A stretch of DNA of 64,000 nucleotides. It comes from Lewinellaceae bacterium (GTDB lineage Bacteria > Bacteroidota > Bacteroidia > Chitinophagales > Saprospiraceae). Both the position numbers and the translations under genes were made by a program. The stretch spans positions 62,001-126,000 of the forward strand of contig JADJRC010000003.1 of the NCBI GenBank assembly GCA_016712415.1, written 5' to 3'. The notes under the pieces were generated by a model that saw only the letters and a list, made by a program, of their open reading frames with translations, searched no databases and was not told the origin of the DNA. Below are positions 1 to 7,569 of the stretch, piece after piece; position 1 is the stretch's first letter, and the number at the start of each line of letters is the position of its first letter.

Positions 1-441
1 CGACACCTTAACTTGCGTAATCCGCCTTGCACCTTTTATTAAATGTTGGAATTCCTGATGGAATAAACCCACTGCGTTAGGATCGTCGGTGGCAACCAGG
101 TTGTCGGCATTGTAGTTGACAGTCCAGTTAAAGGAGCCGGAAAGAAGCAAACGGTCGTCAATGATAGCGAACTTATGGTGCATCAGTCCTTGATTCCGAT
201 AGGCGAAGAGTTGACCGCCTGATTGGATAAATCGCTGAAAGTCAAGCCCATCTTGTCTGATATTACGATGGTCGTATTCAATCAGCAGTTGGATATCAAT
301 GCCACGGCGTAGTTGCGACAACAATACATCGAATATATTGGAATGTGTGAACCAGCAAACGGCAATCCGAATCCGATTTTGCGCCTTTAAAAGGTAGGCG
401 CATACCTGCGCCGGCAGGTGTTGAAAGTAGGCGGAGGTCAT
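1..441 (-). CDS. PLD-like (phospholipase D superfamily) nuclease, partial at window edge
   Basis: The reading frame is open from an ATG at 441 to the first base of the window, giving 147 residues with no stop, so the C-terminus lies outside. Residues 88-95 read HHKFAIID, an exact HxK(x)4D catalytic motif of the phospholipase D superfamily, followed by GSFNWT, the usual continuation in single-motif members such as Nuc-type endonucleases and mitochondrial cardiolipin-hydrolase-like proteins. Those enzymes dimerise to build one active site from two HKD motifs. No signal peptide is visible, so a cytoplasmic nuclease or phosphodiesterase is more likely than a secreted lipase. Substrate cannot be told from sequence. 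The family is confident; the exact role is open because the end is missing. Confidence 0.85.
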   Translation of the reverse strand, partial: MTSAYFQHLPAQVCAYLLKAQNRIRIAVCWFTHSNIFDVLLSQLRRGIDIQLLIEYDHRNIRQDGLDFQRFIQSGGQLFAYRNQGLMHHKFAIIDDRLLLSGSFNWTVNYNADNLVATDDPNAVGLFHQEFQHLIKGARRITQVKVS

Positions 442-470
442 ATTTTATTCAGGTTTCCGGGTAAAGATAA

Positions 471-505
471 CACAAAAATCCCCTGTCCGGTACGCCGGAC
501 AGGGG
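471..505 (-). terminator. Rho-independent terminator after the sigma-factor operon
   Basis: An 11-bp perfect stem (480-490 with 495-505) closes on the loop TACG. Read on the minus strand the stem is followed at once by ATTTTTG, a short T tract. It lies 26 bases past the stop of the gene ending at 531, so it probably ends the transcript of the sigma factor and its partner. Confidence 0.75.
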
Positions 506-530
506 CCGCTTATATTCATTAATTCAACTG

Positions 531-1895
531 TTACAAGGTTGCCAGTACGCCCGCCTGGACTGAGAAGGTATTGATCTTTGCCGGTGTCGGACCGATACCT
601 TTCTGCCCGATGGCATGCCGGTAAGCAGGCTCGATATAGGCTGCAAAGTGCCTGTTGATTGGATGTTCGATCCGGACTCCCAGGTCGGCAGTGGCGTAAA
701 AGTTTGTATTGACTGCTCCGCCTTCCAGGACGCCACGGGCCTTCTGCCGCGATTTGGGCTGCTGGCCAGGGGCAAAATTGGGGTCGGGCGGCGCCTGGCC
801 GGGGTAATAGGTTGACCTGTAGTGGTAACTTTTATCCATGGCAACGTTCATCGTCGCGCCTGCCGTAACCAGGGCCGTAGCCTGGCCAATCTGGGCGACA
901 CGGCGGGTTGCTTTGACCGGAACCGACAATATGTCGACGTTTACGGTGTGCGCATAGATGCCGTGGTAACCATTCAGCGTGTTGCCTTTATAAATTTCTT
1001 CCACGTGTTTGGGCTGATAACGCTTATGATTGTAGGCAATGCCTGCTTCTACGCCCCATTTGCCTGCGCGGTATCCAACGGCGATGCCGCCGCCGTATCC
1101 GTTACCATTGTTGGAGTAAGCTTCCCCGCTGATGTAGTTGCGGTCAAAATTGGCAAAAGTGGTGGCGTAAAACCGGCTTTGCCTGGGCGACTTGATCTGC
1201 GCCACAGGCCGCATAAATGAGCGGTTTTCGGTGGTTTCCACGGGTTGCCCCAAAAGAATAGGCAGGGTAATGATATCGGGCAGGGAAGCCCAGTGTTCGG
1301 GCGTAGTGGAAAAAGGACTGAGTGTCGACTCGAGCGGCGCAAGCGCATCTGTAAACGGCGATAAGGGCAAACCGTTTTCGGCGACTTCAAAGGCAGAATT
1401 TGCATAGAAATCAGCCTGTTGGGTGTTCGCCGGCATTCCATTCAGACCCGAATTGTCAGCCTCGGCAGCAGCAAACGGTAGCTCTGAGGTTTTCTTGTTT
1501 TTATGTTTCAAAGTCCCGTCAGCCTGTGGCCTGTGCATAGCAGGCTGGCTGTTGTATGGCAAGGCAGGTGTGCCGGTATGGTGTAACAATCCTTCAAGGT
1601 TGAGCAGCAACAGTAAGAAAATGGCTGCCTCGGCAGTTTTGGTAATCCATATTCTGCGACGTACGCGGGCAGTGCTGTCCATTCGGTTGGCCAGCATTTC
1701 CCAATGAGCAGGCTGGTATGGCGCTTCCAGTTTGCCAAGTGCATTTTGGGCAATCTTGTCCAGCGGCGATGCAGGCTCTGCTCCGGGCATGGCGTTCATG
1801 CGCTGTTCCAGGATATCCCAGGAAGCGGCGTCGTAAGGCGCCTCCAGTTGTTCCAGAGCGGACTTCAATCGCGAATCAAAATTTTTATCAGTCAT
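531..1895 (-). CDS. Probable anti-sigma-type membrane protein with C-terminal outer-membrane beta-barrel-like domain
   Basis: This 454-residue protein has an unusual layout. Two copies of a short motif lie at the N-terminus: LEAPYDAASWDILEQRM (17-33) and LEAPYQPAHWEMLANRM (56-72). A basic patch RVRRR (77-81) and one hydrophobic helix (about 88-104) follow, which by the positive-inside rule places the motifs in the cytoplasm. Residues about 105-230 are a Pro/Ser/Thr-rich linker. Residues about 235-454 show alternating, Gly- and aromatic-rich strands ending in a hydrophobic strand, as in small outer-membrane barrels. The gene starts 35 bases after the stop of an ECF sigma factor on the same strand, so an anti-sigma role is a reasonable inference. 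No zinc-binding anti-sigma or FecR motif is present. The domain layout is read from sequence; function is inferred. Confidence 0.7.
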   Translation of the reverse strand: MTDKNFDSRLKSALEQLEAPYDAASWDILEQRMNAMPGAEPASPLDKIAQNALGKLEAPYQPAHWEMLANRMDSTARVRRRIWITKTAEAAIFLLLLLNLEGLLHHTGTPALPYNSQPAMHRPQADGTLKHKNKKTSELPFAAAEADNSGLNGMPANTQQADFYANSAFEVAENGLPLSPFTDALAPLESTLSPFSTTPEHWASLPDIITLPILLGQPVETTENRSFMRPVAQIKSPRQSRFYATTFANFDRNYISGEAYSNNGNGYGGGIAVGYRAGKWGVEAGIAYNHKRYQPKHVEEIYKGNTLNGYHGIYAHTVNVDILSVPVKATRRVAQIGQATALVTAGATMNVAMDKSYHYRSTYYPGQAPPDPNFAPGQQPKSRQKARGVLEGGAVNTNFYATADLGVRIEHPINRHFAAYIEPAYRHAIGQKGIGPTPAKINTFSVQAGVLATL

Positions 1896-1930
1896 GGCAG
1901 TAAGCGCCGGGTTTGATTTATGTGATAGGA

Positions 1931-2515
1931 TTAAATGGTATGGTCTCCCGGCCGGAATTCAAATTCCATACGCCGGGCGGTAAAATGTTCCTGAAGTTTT
2001 GTCCGTGCCTTGACGAGGTTGCTTCGGGAGGTGCTTTCGGTGATTTGGAGGGCATCTGCAATTTCTTTGTGCGAGTACCCTTCCACGACATACAGGTTGA
2101 AAACAGCCCGGTAGGCCGGCGACAACTCCTGAACGGCGCCGAGTATCTCTTGTTCCGTAAGGTTGCTGAGCACATCAGGGGTGTCGTTCGACAGGTGATG
2201 CGCATCGTTAATGTCTTCGGTTCGGCGGCGAATGGTTTTGCGGTAGTAGTCGATACAGGTATTGACAATAATAGTACGTATCCAGGCAGGAAGCGACGTG
2301 CCGGGCCTGTACCGCCCAATGTGCTGGAATACTTTGATGAACCCTTCGTGCAGCAGATCCAGCGCTTCATCGCGGGAGCCGGCGTATCGCAAACAGACCC
2401 CCATCATTTTACCATAGTACTGTTCGTACAACTGCTGTTGGGCCCAGCGCTCCTGGCGGGTAAGGGCTGCTACGAGGTCTGTTTCGGCTCGTTCCAATTT
2501 GAGGGCGAAATCCAT
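1931..2515 (-). CDS. ECF-family RNA polymerase sigma factor (sigma-70 family)
   Basis: The 194-residue protein has the two-domain layout of ECF sigma factors. Region 2 covers about residues 25-95, with the YAGSRDEALDLLHEGFIKVF stretch (2.1-2.2) and the PAWIRTIIVNTCIDYYRK segment (2.3-2.4). Region 4 covers about 120-180, with a helix-turn-helix around GYSHKEIADALQITESTSRS. It should direct RNA polymerase to a small set of promoters, probably including its own. It is the first gene of a two-gene minus-strand unit with the membrane protein at 531-1895, the common arrangement of a sigma factor with its regulator. The ATG at 2515 gives a family-typical length. The target genes cannot be named from this window. 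Confidence 0.93.
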   Translation of the reverse strand: MDFALKLERAETDLVAALTRQERWAQQQLYEQYYGKMMGVCLRYAGSRDEALDLLHEGFIKVFQHIGRYRPGTSLPAWIRTIIVNTCIDYYRKTIRRRTEDINDAHHLSNDTPDVLSNLTEQEILGAVQELSPAYRAVFNLYVVEGYSHKEIADALQITESTSRSNLVKARTKLQEHFTARRMEFEFRPGDHTI

Positions 2516-2905
2516 GTGTTGATTTCCGTTGGAAAGTTAATAAGACGATTCCGTTCGACAAAACCGGCGCTTATTTGGCTTTAATCCCAAACAAAACGAC
2601 AAGACGGTTTCGAACGCTGCCTGTAATGGCGCAGCGGATGGTAAAATGGATGCCTGGCCGTGGGCCGGACAGTATCAGGTAAGGGTAGTTTTCCGAGGTG
2701 TCGGTGGCAATTGTGCGACTTATGCTGTTTTTTGTTTTAACAAACGCGTTGTTACTCCTTGATATTCATGGTTATAGAAAAAAATAAAACAAAATTGGAA
2801 AAATAATAAACATAAATTGTTTTAAATAATGGGAAAGCGACTTACATTTGTGGGCGCCGCAGGGAAAAACAAAAACATTACACTTAATAATAACCGCACT
2901 TCGTC
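2516..2905. other. Divergent intergenic region, AT-rich, with a promoter element
   Basis: These 390 bases separate the minus-strand sigma factor from the plus-strand glucosaminidase. I see no credible gene. The part from about 2700 to 2830 is clearly more AT-rich than its surroundings. TACATTTG at 2843-2850 matches the Bacteroidetes -7 element TAnnTTTG on the plus strand and would start a transcript about 50 bases before the ATG at 2906. A convincing -33 element at the usual spacing was not found. Confidence 0.5.
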
Positions 2906-3805
2906 ATGGGAGCTACAAAAAGGAATTCTGAGACGGAAACATTCGGAACGCAGCATAGAACCATCAGTACAAACAGGCGCCAGCAAAGGCCGGTTTCTGA
3001 CTACAGTCTGGACAAACCGTGGAGCAGTACACCGAAGGAGCCTTCCCTCGATTCCTTGTTCCGGCAGCTTTGGCTTGGTCTAAGACGAAAATGTACCGCT
3101 TTTGGCTTTCAGTTTCAGCAACGGACGGGTGTCTTGTTTCAGAAACGGGTGGTGCTCAATGCCAGTCTGGTTTGTGCCGTCGTATTTGTGTATTTTCATC
3201 TTGACGATGCCCGAACCGTGGATGATCAGGTCATTACACCTGCTGCACAGGGGGTCGGTATTACATTTGACGAAAGCGCACCGGTTGAATACAGTGGCTC
3301 GAAACCAACGAAGACGGCGAAACGAAAAAATGAAGCAGCACCGGTGAGCCGGAACGAGTTGACGCCTGAAATGACCATCGGCTACATCAACCGGTTCAAG
3401 AATATTGCGGTGAAGGAGATGAACAAGTACGGTATACCTGCCAGTATCAGTCTGGCTCAGGGGCTGATTGAAAGTCGTGCCGGCACCAGCAAACTCGCCG
3501 TCAGTAACAACAACCACTTCGGGATGAAATGCTTTTCCCGAAATTGCAAAAAAGGCCATTGCTCCAACTTTACTGATGATACCCACAAGGATTTTTTCCG
3601 GAAATACGGTTCTGCGACCGAAAGTTGGGAAGCGCACAGCCGGCTGATCAGCACCGGCAGGTACGCCAAATTGAAAAAACACGGCCGCGACTATCGGAAA
3701 TGGGCTTATGGGTTGAAATCGATTGGCTATGCCACTGACAGAACCTATGCGGAAAAACTCATAGGTATAATCGAACGCTATGACCTGTACAATTACGACA
3801 GGTAG
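2906..3805 (+). CDS. Membrane-anchored glucosaminidase (peptidoglycan hydrolase, FlgJ/LytG-like)
   Basis: The C-terminal half (about residues 155-295) is a mannosyl-glycoprotein endo-beta-N-acetylglucosaminidase domain (glycoside hydrolase family 73 type). It would cut the glycan strands of peptidoglycan. Key features are ISLAQGLIESRAGTSKLA, with the likely catalytic Glu189, then NNHFGMKC and the late aromatic segment around SIGYATDRTYAEKLIGIIERY. The N-terminus is long and hydrophilic. A hydrophobic helix at about 82-98 probably anchors the protein in the inner membrane with the enzyme in the periplasm. Bacteroidetes often carry such proteins for cell-wall remodelling. The start at 2906 follows a -7-type promoter element at 2843-2850; a shorter version starting nearer the membrane helix cannot be excluded. 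Confidence 0.88.
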   Translation: MGATKRNSETETFGTQHRTISTNRRQQRPVSDYSLDKPWSSTPKEPSLDSLFRQLWLGLRRKCTAFGFQFQQRTGVLFQKRVVLNASLVCAVVFVYFHLDDARTVDDQVITPAAQGVGITFDESAPVEYSGSKPTKTAKRKNEAAPVSRNELTPEMTIGYINRFKNIAVKEMNKYGIPASISLAQGLIESRAGTSKLAVSNNNHFGMKCFSRNCKKGHCSNFTDDTHKDFFRKYGSATESWEAHSRLISTGRYAKLKKHGRDYRKWAYGLKSIGYATDRTYAEKLIGIIERYDLYNYDR

Positions 3806-3838
3806 CCATCCTTTCCTTCAAAAATTCAATACCTAAAA

Positions 3839-4054
3839 ATGAAAAACAGTTGTATCCTTTTGCTGCTTGCCTTTGTGCTGCTGTCGGGTTGTCGAAATTG
3901 CCCGTTTCAGGATAAACCCGTCACCCCCGAAATTTCGCTTGCCAGGGAAAAACCGGCGGCCCGGTTACCCTGGCGTGTGATAAAGGGAGAGCGGGTTGCA
4001 CAACTCAGCCTTGCACGTAAAGCACAAATTTCTCGTCAAAAAACGGCTCGGTGA
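3839..4054 (+). CDS. Small putative lipoprotein of unknown function
   Basis: A 71-residue frame begins with a clear lipoprotein signal: Met-Lys, a hydrophobic core of Leu, Ala and Val, and the lipobox LLSGC with Cys18. The remaining 53 residues are basic and show no recognisable domain. The ATG lies 33 bases past the glucosaminidase stop, so the two may be co-transcribed. The last 50 bases overlap the 3' end of rsmG on the other strand. The signal peptide is the main support; the tail may be unstructured. It could be a lysis-type or entericidin-like small lipoprotein, but nothing in the sequence proves that. Confidence 0.55.
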   Translation: MKNSCILLLLAFVLLSGCRNCPFQDKPVTPEISLAREKPAARLPWRVIKGERVAQLSLARKAQISRQKTAR

Positions 4055-4643
4055 ATTTCTCCCGGATCGGGAAAATTTCCGTGTAGTTCTTGCCCTTGCC
4101 TGGAAGGGCATCTGTTTCCTTGCGCAAATCGCCGCCCTTCAGCGCGATGATGCCATTGGGATAGGCGTGTTTGTGCCTGGTTTTCAGCAGTTTTTTGCTC
4201 CAGTTCAGCAACTTGTCGATGGGCGCCACACCTCGAGAGAGCACAAAATCAAATTGCCCGAACATTCTCAATTCCTCAACGCGGGCGTGCCGGGCTTCTA
4301 CGTTTTTCAGGTCCAGCGCCGCCGCTATTTCCTGCACTACCCTGATCTTTTTGCCGGTGCCGTCGACGAGTGTAAATGACACCGCAGGGAACATAATGGC
4401 AAGCGGGATACCCGGAAAGCCCCCTCCGGTGCCCAGATCAAGCACCCTGGCATCAGGCTTGAATTGAAAAAATGCGGCTACGGCCAAAGAATGCAGGATA
4501 TGGCGTTCTTCAAGGTTTTCAATATCCTGCCTGGAGATGACATTGATCTTGTCGTTCCATTCTGAATAGAGGGCGGGCAGGCGTTCAAAAAGGGCAACCT
4601 GTTTGGCGGGAAGGTTCGGAAAATATTTTTTTAGCAGGTCCAT
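4005..4643 (-). CDS. rsmG: 16S rRNA (guanine527-N7)-methyltransferase RsmG
   Basis: The 212-residue protein matches the RsmG/GidB family over its full length. It transfers a methyl group from S-adenosylmethionine to N7 of G527 in 16S rRNA. The family hallmark NVISRQDIENLEERHILHSL is followed by the SAM-binding loop LDLGTGGGFPGIPLA, then FTLVDGTGKKIRVVQE and the conserved SRGVAPIDKLL. Loss of this enzyme is known to give low-level streptomycin resistance in other bacteria. The gene stands 8 bases downstream of the stop of the next minus-strand gene's end at 4652, so the two probably share a transcript. The length is typical. Confidence 0.95.
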   Translation of the reverse strand: MDLLKKYFPNLPAKQVALFERLPALYSEWNDKINVISRQDIENLEERHILHSLAVAAFFQFKPDARVLDLGTGGGFPGIPLAIMFPAVSFTLVDGTGKKIRVVQEIAAALDLKNVEARHARVEELRMFGQFDFVLSRGVAPIDKLLNWSKKLLKTRHKHAYPNGIIALKGGDLRKETDALPGKGKNYTEIFPIREKFTEPFFDEKFVLYVQG

Positions 4644-4651
4644 TGGTCCAG

Positions 4652-5713
4652 TTATTCGGAAAGGTGTTTCAGCATTCGGTCTGCCTGCCCCCTGCGTATG
4701 GAGTCACGGGCGTTGGTTCGTGCCCTGTCTACAGCCCGCACGGCTTTTTCTTTCAGGAGCGGATTGGTTTCGGCGAGTTGTACGATGGCCAGCGCCTGAT
4801 ACCAGTAGATGTCGTCGCCAAAATGCTCCAGGTCTTCGATTTTTGAAAAACATTCCAGCGCGAGTCCGGGTTTTTCCTGTTGGAGTGCAATTACGCCGAT
4901 GTAAAACAAGGCGTCGGAATGGCAAACCGTGAGTGAATCTTCCAGTATTCCGAACAGCGTGTTTGTTGCCGTTTCAAAATCTCCCGATGTATAGTAGCCA
5001 TCGGCCTGCCGGAGCAGGAATTCGCACTGGTTGGGCCGGGCGGTGACGGAGTCGTTGCCCCGTTCCGGACCGTACCGCTGTGACAGGTCGGCCATAAGAC
5101 TTTCCGGCGGCCGGAAATTATCGTCGTACACCTCGGCAGGTGTCATGGTGCGGTTGAGGTAGACATAAAAGATATACCCCAGGGTCAGCGCAATAAGGGC
5201 GAAAAATATATTTCGCGGTGTATTGCTCCGGTTTCCGGATGAGCGGTCGTCGTTTTCAGTCTGTTCCAGCGCGCGTAGTTTTTGCCACACCCGGCAAGGC
5301 GCTTCATCTGTGAACTCGCCTTTTTTCCACCTGTCAATGTTACTTCTGGTAGCCCGCAAGGCTGCCGCGTCGGGGACGGCCGTTGCCGTCAATGCGGATA
5401 GTTCGTCCGGTTCAGGGGCAGGCTGGCCTTTTTCCTGTAACCAGTCGGCAAAATGTGCCAGTGCAAACTCCACAATCTGGTCCGGAACCGGGATGTCCGG
5501 ATTCAGGTTTTCCAGTCCGGCCTGAGCGGATGCTTCCACAATCGCAGTCTGAAAAAAGACCCTTGCTGCTGCTTCACTGCCTCCTGCAGCGGTCACGGCA
5601 CGAGTTGCCGGTCTGCGGAATTCGCGATAAACAGTTTCCAAAACAGCGGGGTCCGCTGATTGTAAACCTTTGATATACTGGTCGTTGGATAGGTTGTCCG
5701 CTTGTTGCTCCAC
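4652..5713 (-). CDS. Single-pass membrane protein with tetratricopeptide-like C-terminus, unknown function
   Basis: I choose the GTG at 5713 (353 residues, VEQQADNLSNDQYIKG...), not the in-frame ATG at 5755. The ATG lies inside the hsp20 terminator and upstream of a strong -7 promoter element at 5729-5736, so it cannot be on this gene's own mRNA. The N-terminal region (about 1-150) is helical and acidic. A membrane helix follows around NIFFALIALTLGYIFYVYL. The C-terminal third contains TPR-like helices (LLRQADGYYTSGDFETATNTL, ALFYIGVIALQQEKPGLALECF). This layout recalls Bacteroidetes proteins with a cytoplasmic N-terminus and periplasmic TPR domain. The gene is followed 8 bases later by rsmG. 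The function is unknown. Confidence 0.75.
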   Translation of the reverse strand: MEQQADNLSNDQYIKGLQSADPAVLETVYREFRRPATRAVTAAGGSEAAARVFFQTAIVEASAQAGLENLNPDIPVPDQIVEFALAHFADWLQEKGQPAPEPDELSALTATAVPDAAALRATRSNIDRWKKGEFTDEAPCRVWQKLRALEQTENDDRSSGNRSNTPRNIFFALIALTLGYIFYVYLNRTMTPAEVYDDNFRPPESLMADLSQRYGPERGNDSVTARPNQCEFLLRQADGYYTSGDFETATNTLFGILEDSLTVCHSDALFYIGVIALQQEKPGLALECFSKIEDLEHFGDDIYWYQALAIVQLAETNPLLKEKAVRAVDRARTNARDSIRRGQADRMLKHLSE

Positions 5714-5728
5714 GTTGTAATTTTGTGC

Positions 5729-5736
5729 CAAATATA
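5729..5736 (-). promoter_or_regulatory. Bacteroidetes -7 promoter element TATATTTG
   Basis: On the minus strand the bases read TATATTTG, an exact match to TAnnTTTG. The element begins where the T tract of the hsp20 terminator ends and lies about 16 bases before the GTG start at 5713, so the next gene would have a very short leader. It decides the start choice for that gene. Confidence 0.65.
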
Positions 5737-5770
5737 AAAAAAAGAGCCAGGACATTTCTGCCCCGGCTCT
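5736..5770 (-). terminator. Rho-independent terminator of hsp20
   Basis: On the minus strand AGAGCCGGGG pairs imperfectly with the downstream CCTGGCTCT, and the stem is followed by eight T residues (complement of 5736-5743). It lies 60 bases past the hsp20 stop and directly abuts the next promoter element. Confidence 0.8.
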
Positions 5771-5830
5771 ATGAAAACACCTAAAACCCTATTAACTAAC
5801 CTTATGAAAACAACTCTTTTGAGAATCGGT

Positions 5831-6274
5831 TTAACCGATTTCGATAGTTTTTACTACTGGTTTGGATTCTTCTTGCTTCCCGATGGTGACATTCAGGATA
5901 CCGTTTTCGTAAACAGCAGCAATCGCTTCCTGGTTCACGGTTTTGGGCAATTTAAAGGAACGGCTGAAAGATGCCACCGAAAACTCTCTGCGCGTAAAGC
6001 GCTCACTGGTTTCCTGTGTTTTTGCCTCGTGTTTGCCCGAGATGGTGAGCAAATCCTGCTCGACCTTGACCTCAAAATCCTGCTTGTCGAATCCGGGCGC
6101 TGCCAGGGATACTTTAAAGGCATTTTCGGATTCCACAACATTTACGGCGGGCTGGTAAGGAAGCGTATCATTCCCAACGAAGTCACCGAGCGAACGATTA
6201 AAGAACTCGTCGAGGAAACCGTTGAAAAGGGGTTTGGTTGAGGGGAAGGGTTGGAATTTTACGACGTTCGTCAT
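5831..6274 (-). CDS. hsp20: Small heat shock protein, Hsp20/alpha-crystallin family
   Basis: The 147-residue protein is a typical Hsp20 chaperone: an ATP-independent cytoplasmic holdase that binds unfolding proteins in large oligomers. The N-terminal arm (1-40) is followed by the alpha-crystallin domain (about 41-138), with FKVSLAAPGFDKQDFEVKV and the conserved late strand segment AVYENGILNVTI. The C-terminus carries an I-x-I motif (IEI, residues 144-146), which docks neighbouring dimers. The gene appears to be transcribed alone, with its own terminator and a long upstream region holding a perfect inverted repeat at 6410-6457 that may be its heat-shock operator. Confidence 0.95.
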   Translation of the reverse strand: MTNVVKFQPFPSTKPLFNGFLDEFFNRSLGDFVGNDTLPYQPAVNVVESENAFKVSLAAPGFDKQDFEVKVEQDLLTISGKHEAKTQETSERFTRREFSVASFSRSFKLPKTVNQEAIAAVYENGILNVTIGKQEESKPVVKTIEIG

Positions 6275-6409
6275 TTTTTAACAATTTTATGGTTTAAGAC
6301 TGTTTGAAAAGTGGTGTGCGGGTTTTGAATTAAACCGGCTGTTTCCCCTTTTTCAATCGCCGTGCCATTGACCCAAACCCGATTTTTTGGCAGCATTTGG
6401 CCAATAAAA

Positions 6410-6457
6410 AATGCCATTTTGTCTGGCTGCTCAAACAGTGTATGACAAAATGGCATT
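6410..6457 (-). promoter_or_regulatory. Perfect 14-bp inverted repeat upstream of hsp20, candidate operator
   Basis: AATGCCATTTTGTC (6410-6423) is repeated in inverted orientation as GACAAAATGGCATT (6444-6457), separated by 20 bases. Each half also approximates the small palindrome TGNCA-N3-TGNCA. It is not the CIRCE element. It lies about 135-185 bases before the hsp20 start and 37 bases past the end of the cyclophilin gene, so it could also act in termination. No T tract follows on either strand, which favours a protein-binding site. Confidence 0.5.
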
Positions 6458-6493
6458 AACTAAAATAGCCGGGGTCTCTTTCGCCTGACGGTA

Positions 6494-7375
6494 CTATTTG
6501 ATCACTCTTATTTTCATTTTCACATCTTTCAGCGGACGGTCACCGGCGCCAGTTTGTGTGGCGGCAATTTTGTCGATCACATCCAGTCCCTTGATCACCC
6601 TGCCGAACACTGTGTAGTCGCGATCAAGGTGTGGCGTGCCGCCGAGTTCAAGATATTCCTTGCGCTGTTCGGGGCTGTAATGAAAGTTTTTCATGCTTTC
6701 TACCTGGTTGAGCGTTTGTTCGCTGACTTGCTGGCCCTGAACGATATAAAACTGCGAACCCGACGATTTTTTTTCGGGATTGTTGGTGCGGGCTGCCGAC
6801 AGTGCGCCCTTGATGTGGAAAAGTGAATCCACAAATTCTGCGGGTATCTGGTAACTGGGTCCGCCCATACCGAGCATCTGGCCGGCTGGGGCGTTGCGCG
6901 ATTGCGGGTCGCCGCCCTGGATCATAAAACCGTTGATGACACGGTGGAACAACAGGTCGTTGTAATAGCCTTCTTCGGCCAGTTTGATAAAATTATCGCG
7001 GTGCTTGGGCGTGGCGTTGTATAGCTCGGCCGTCATCGTGCCGAAGTCCGTTTCGATTTCCACGAGACAGCGCTCGGGTGCAGTTACCTGGATCATTTGT
7101 TTTTTTACAACTGTTTTTGAGCCTTTTGAGGCAGTGAGTGTGACGGTGTAATTGCCGCTATGCATATAACGGTGCGTGGGGTTCGCTTCCGTGGAAGTGG
7201 CGCCGTCGCCAAAATCCCAGGCATAGGTATCGGCTTTCAGGGATGTGTTGGCGAAAGCGACTTCTGCGGGTGCGACAAGTTTTTGCGCCGGCACGGTGAA
7301 GCTGGCCACCGGTTTGACTGCGCAGGAACCGAGTACAAATAGCGCAAATAGCGCCGGTAAGAATAATGGTTTCAT
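6494..7375 (-). CDS. Lipoprotein peptidyl-prolyl cis-trans isomerase (cyclophilin) with PKD domain
   Basis: Starting at the ATG at 7375 gives 293 residues and a clean lipoprotein signal (MKPLFLPALFALFVLGSC, lipidated Cys18); the frame is open further upstream but codes nothing signal-like. Residues about 24-105 form a PKD domain (YAWDFGDGATSTEANPTHRY is diagnostic). Residues about 108-292 are a cyclophilin-type isomerase, with FHRVINGFMIQGGDP and SGSQFYIVQG. The protein would catalyse proline isomerisation on the periplasmic side of a membrane and help fold exported proteins; the PKD domain probably mediates binding. The fusion of PKD and cyclophilin in one lipoprotein is less usual than the single-domain forms. 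Confidence 0.92.
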   Translation of the reverse strand: MKPLFLPALFALFVLGSCAVKPVASFTVPAQKLVAPAEVAFANTSLKADTYAWDFGDGATSTEANPTHRYMHSGNYTVTLTASKGSKTVVKKQMIQVTAPERCLVEIETDFGTMTAELYNATPKHRDNFIKLAEEGYYNDLLFHRVINGFMIQGGDPQSRNAPAGQMLGMGGPSYQIPAEFVDSLFHIKGALSAARTNNPEKKSSGSQFYIVQGQQVSEQTLNQVESMKNFHYSPEQRKEYLELGGTPHLDRDYTVFGRVIKGLDVIDKIAATQTGAGDRPLKDVKMKIRVIK

Positions 7376-7442
7376 GATCGAATAATTGTTGTGTTGTGTT
7401 TGGCAGGCAAGTGCCGGTCCGGGGTTTTTATGGCGCCCTGCT

Positions 7443-7491
7443 GCCGCGTCCGGTCCATTCACCTATTCATGGTGGATCGACCGGACGCGGC
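7443..7491. other. Intergenic hairpin between TPR gene and cyclophilin gene
   Basis: GCCGCGTCCGGTC (7443-7455) pairs perfectly with GACCGGACGCGGC (7479-7491) across a 23-base loop. No T tract follows on the minus strand, so it is a weak terminator candidate for the TPR-patatin transcript or an mRNA-stabilising stem. Confidence 0.45.
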
Positions 7492-7569
7492 GCCAGGCAT
7501 CCCCGTTGTGGCGGGCAAAATTAGGTCAACTCAATTGAAATTTACATGTCGGCCATTTTCAATATCGAC

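Noticed and set aside
6350..6372. Sigma-54 promoter before hsp20
   Set aside because: The -24 part fits, but the -12 part reads TTGAA in place of TTGC, and the GC at -12 is normally essential.
6271..6456. 61-residue minus-strand frame before hsp20
   Set aside because: It overlaps the hsp20 start and the inverted repeat and lacks any domain; it is more likely leader and operator DNA.
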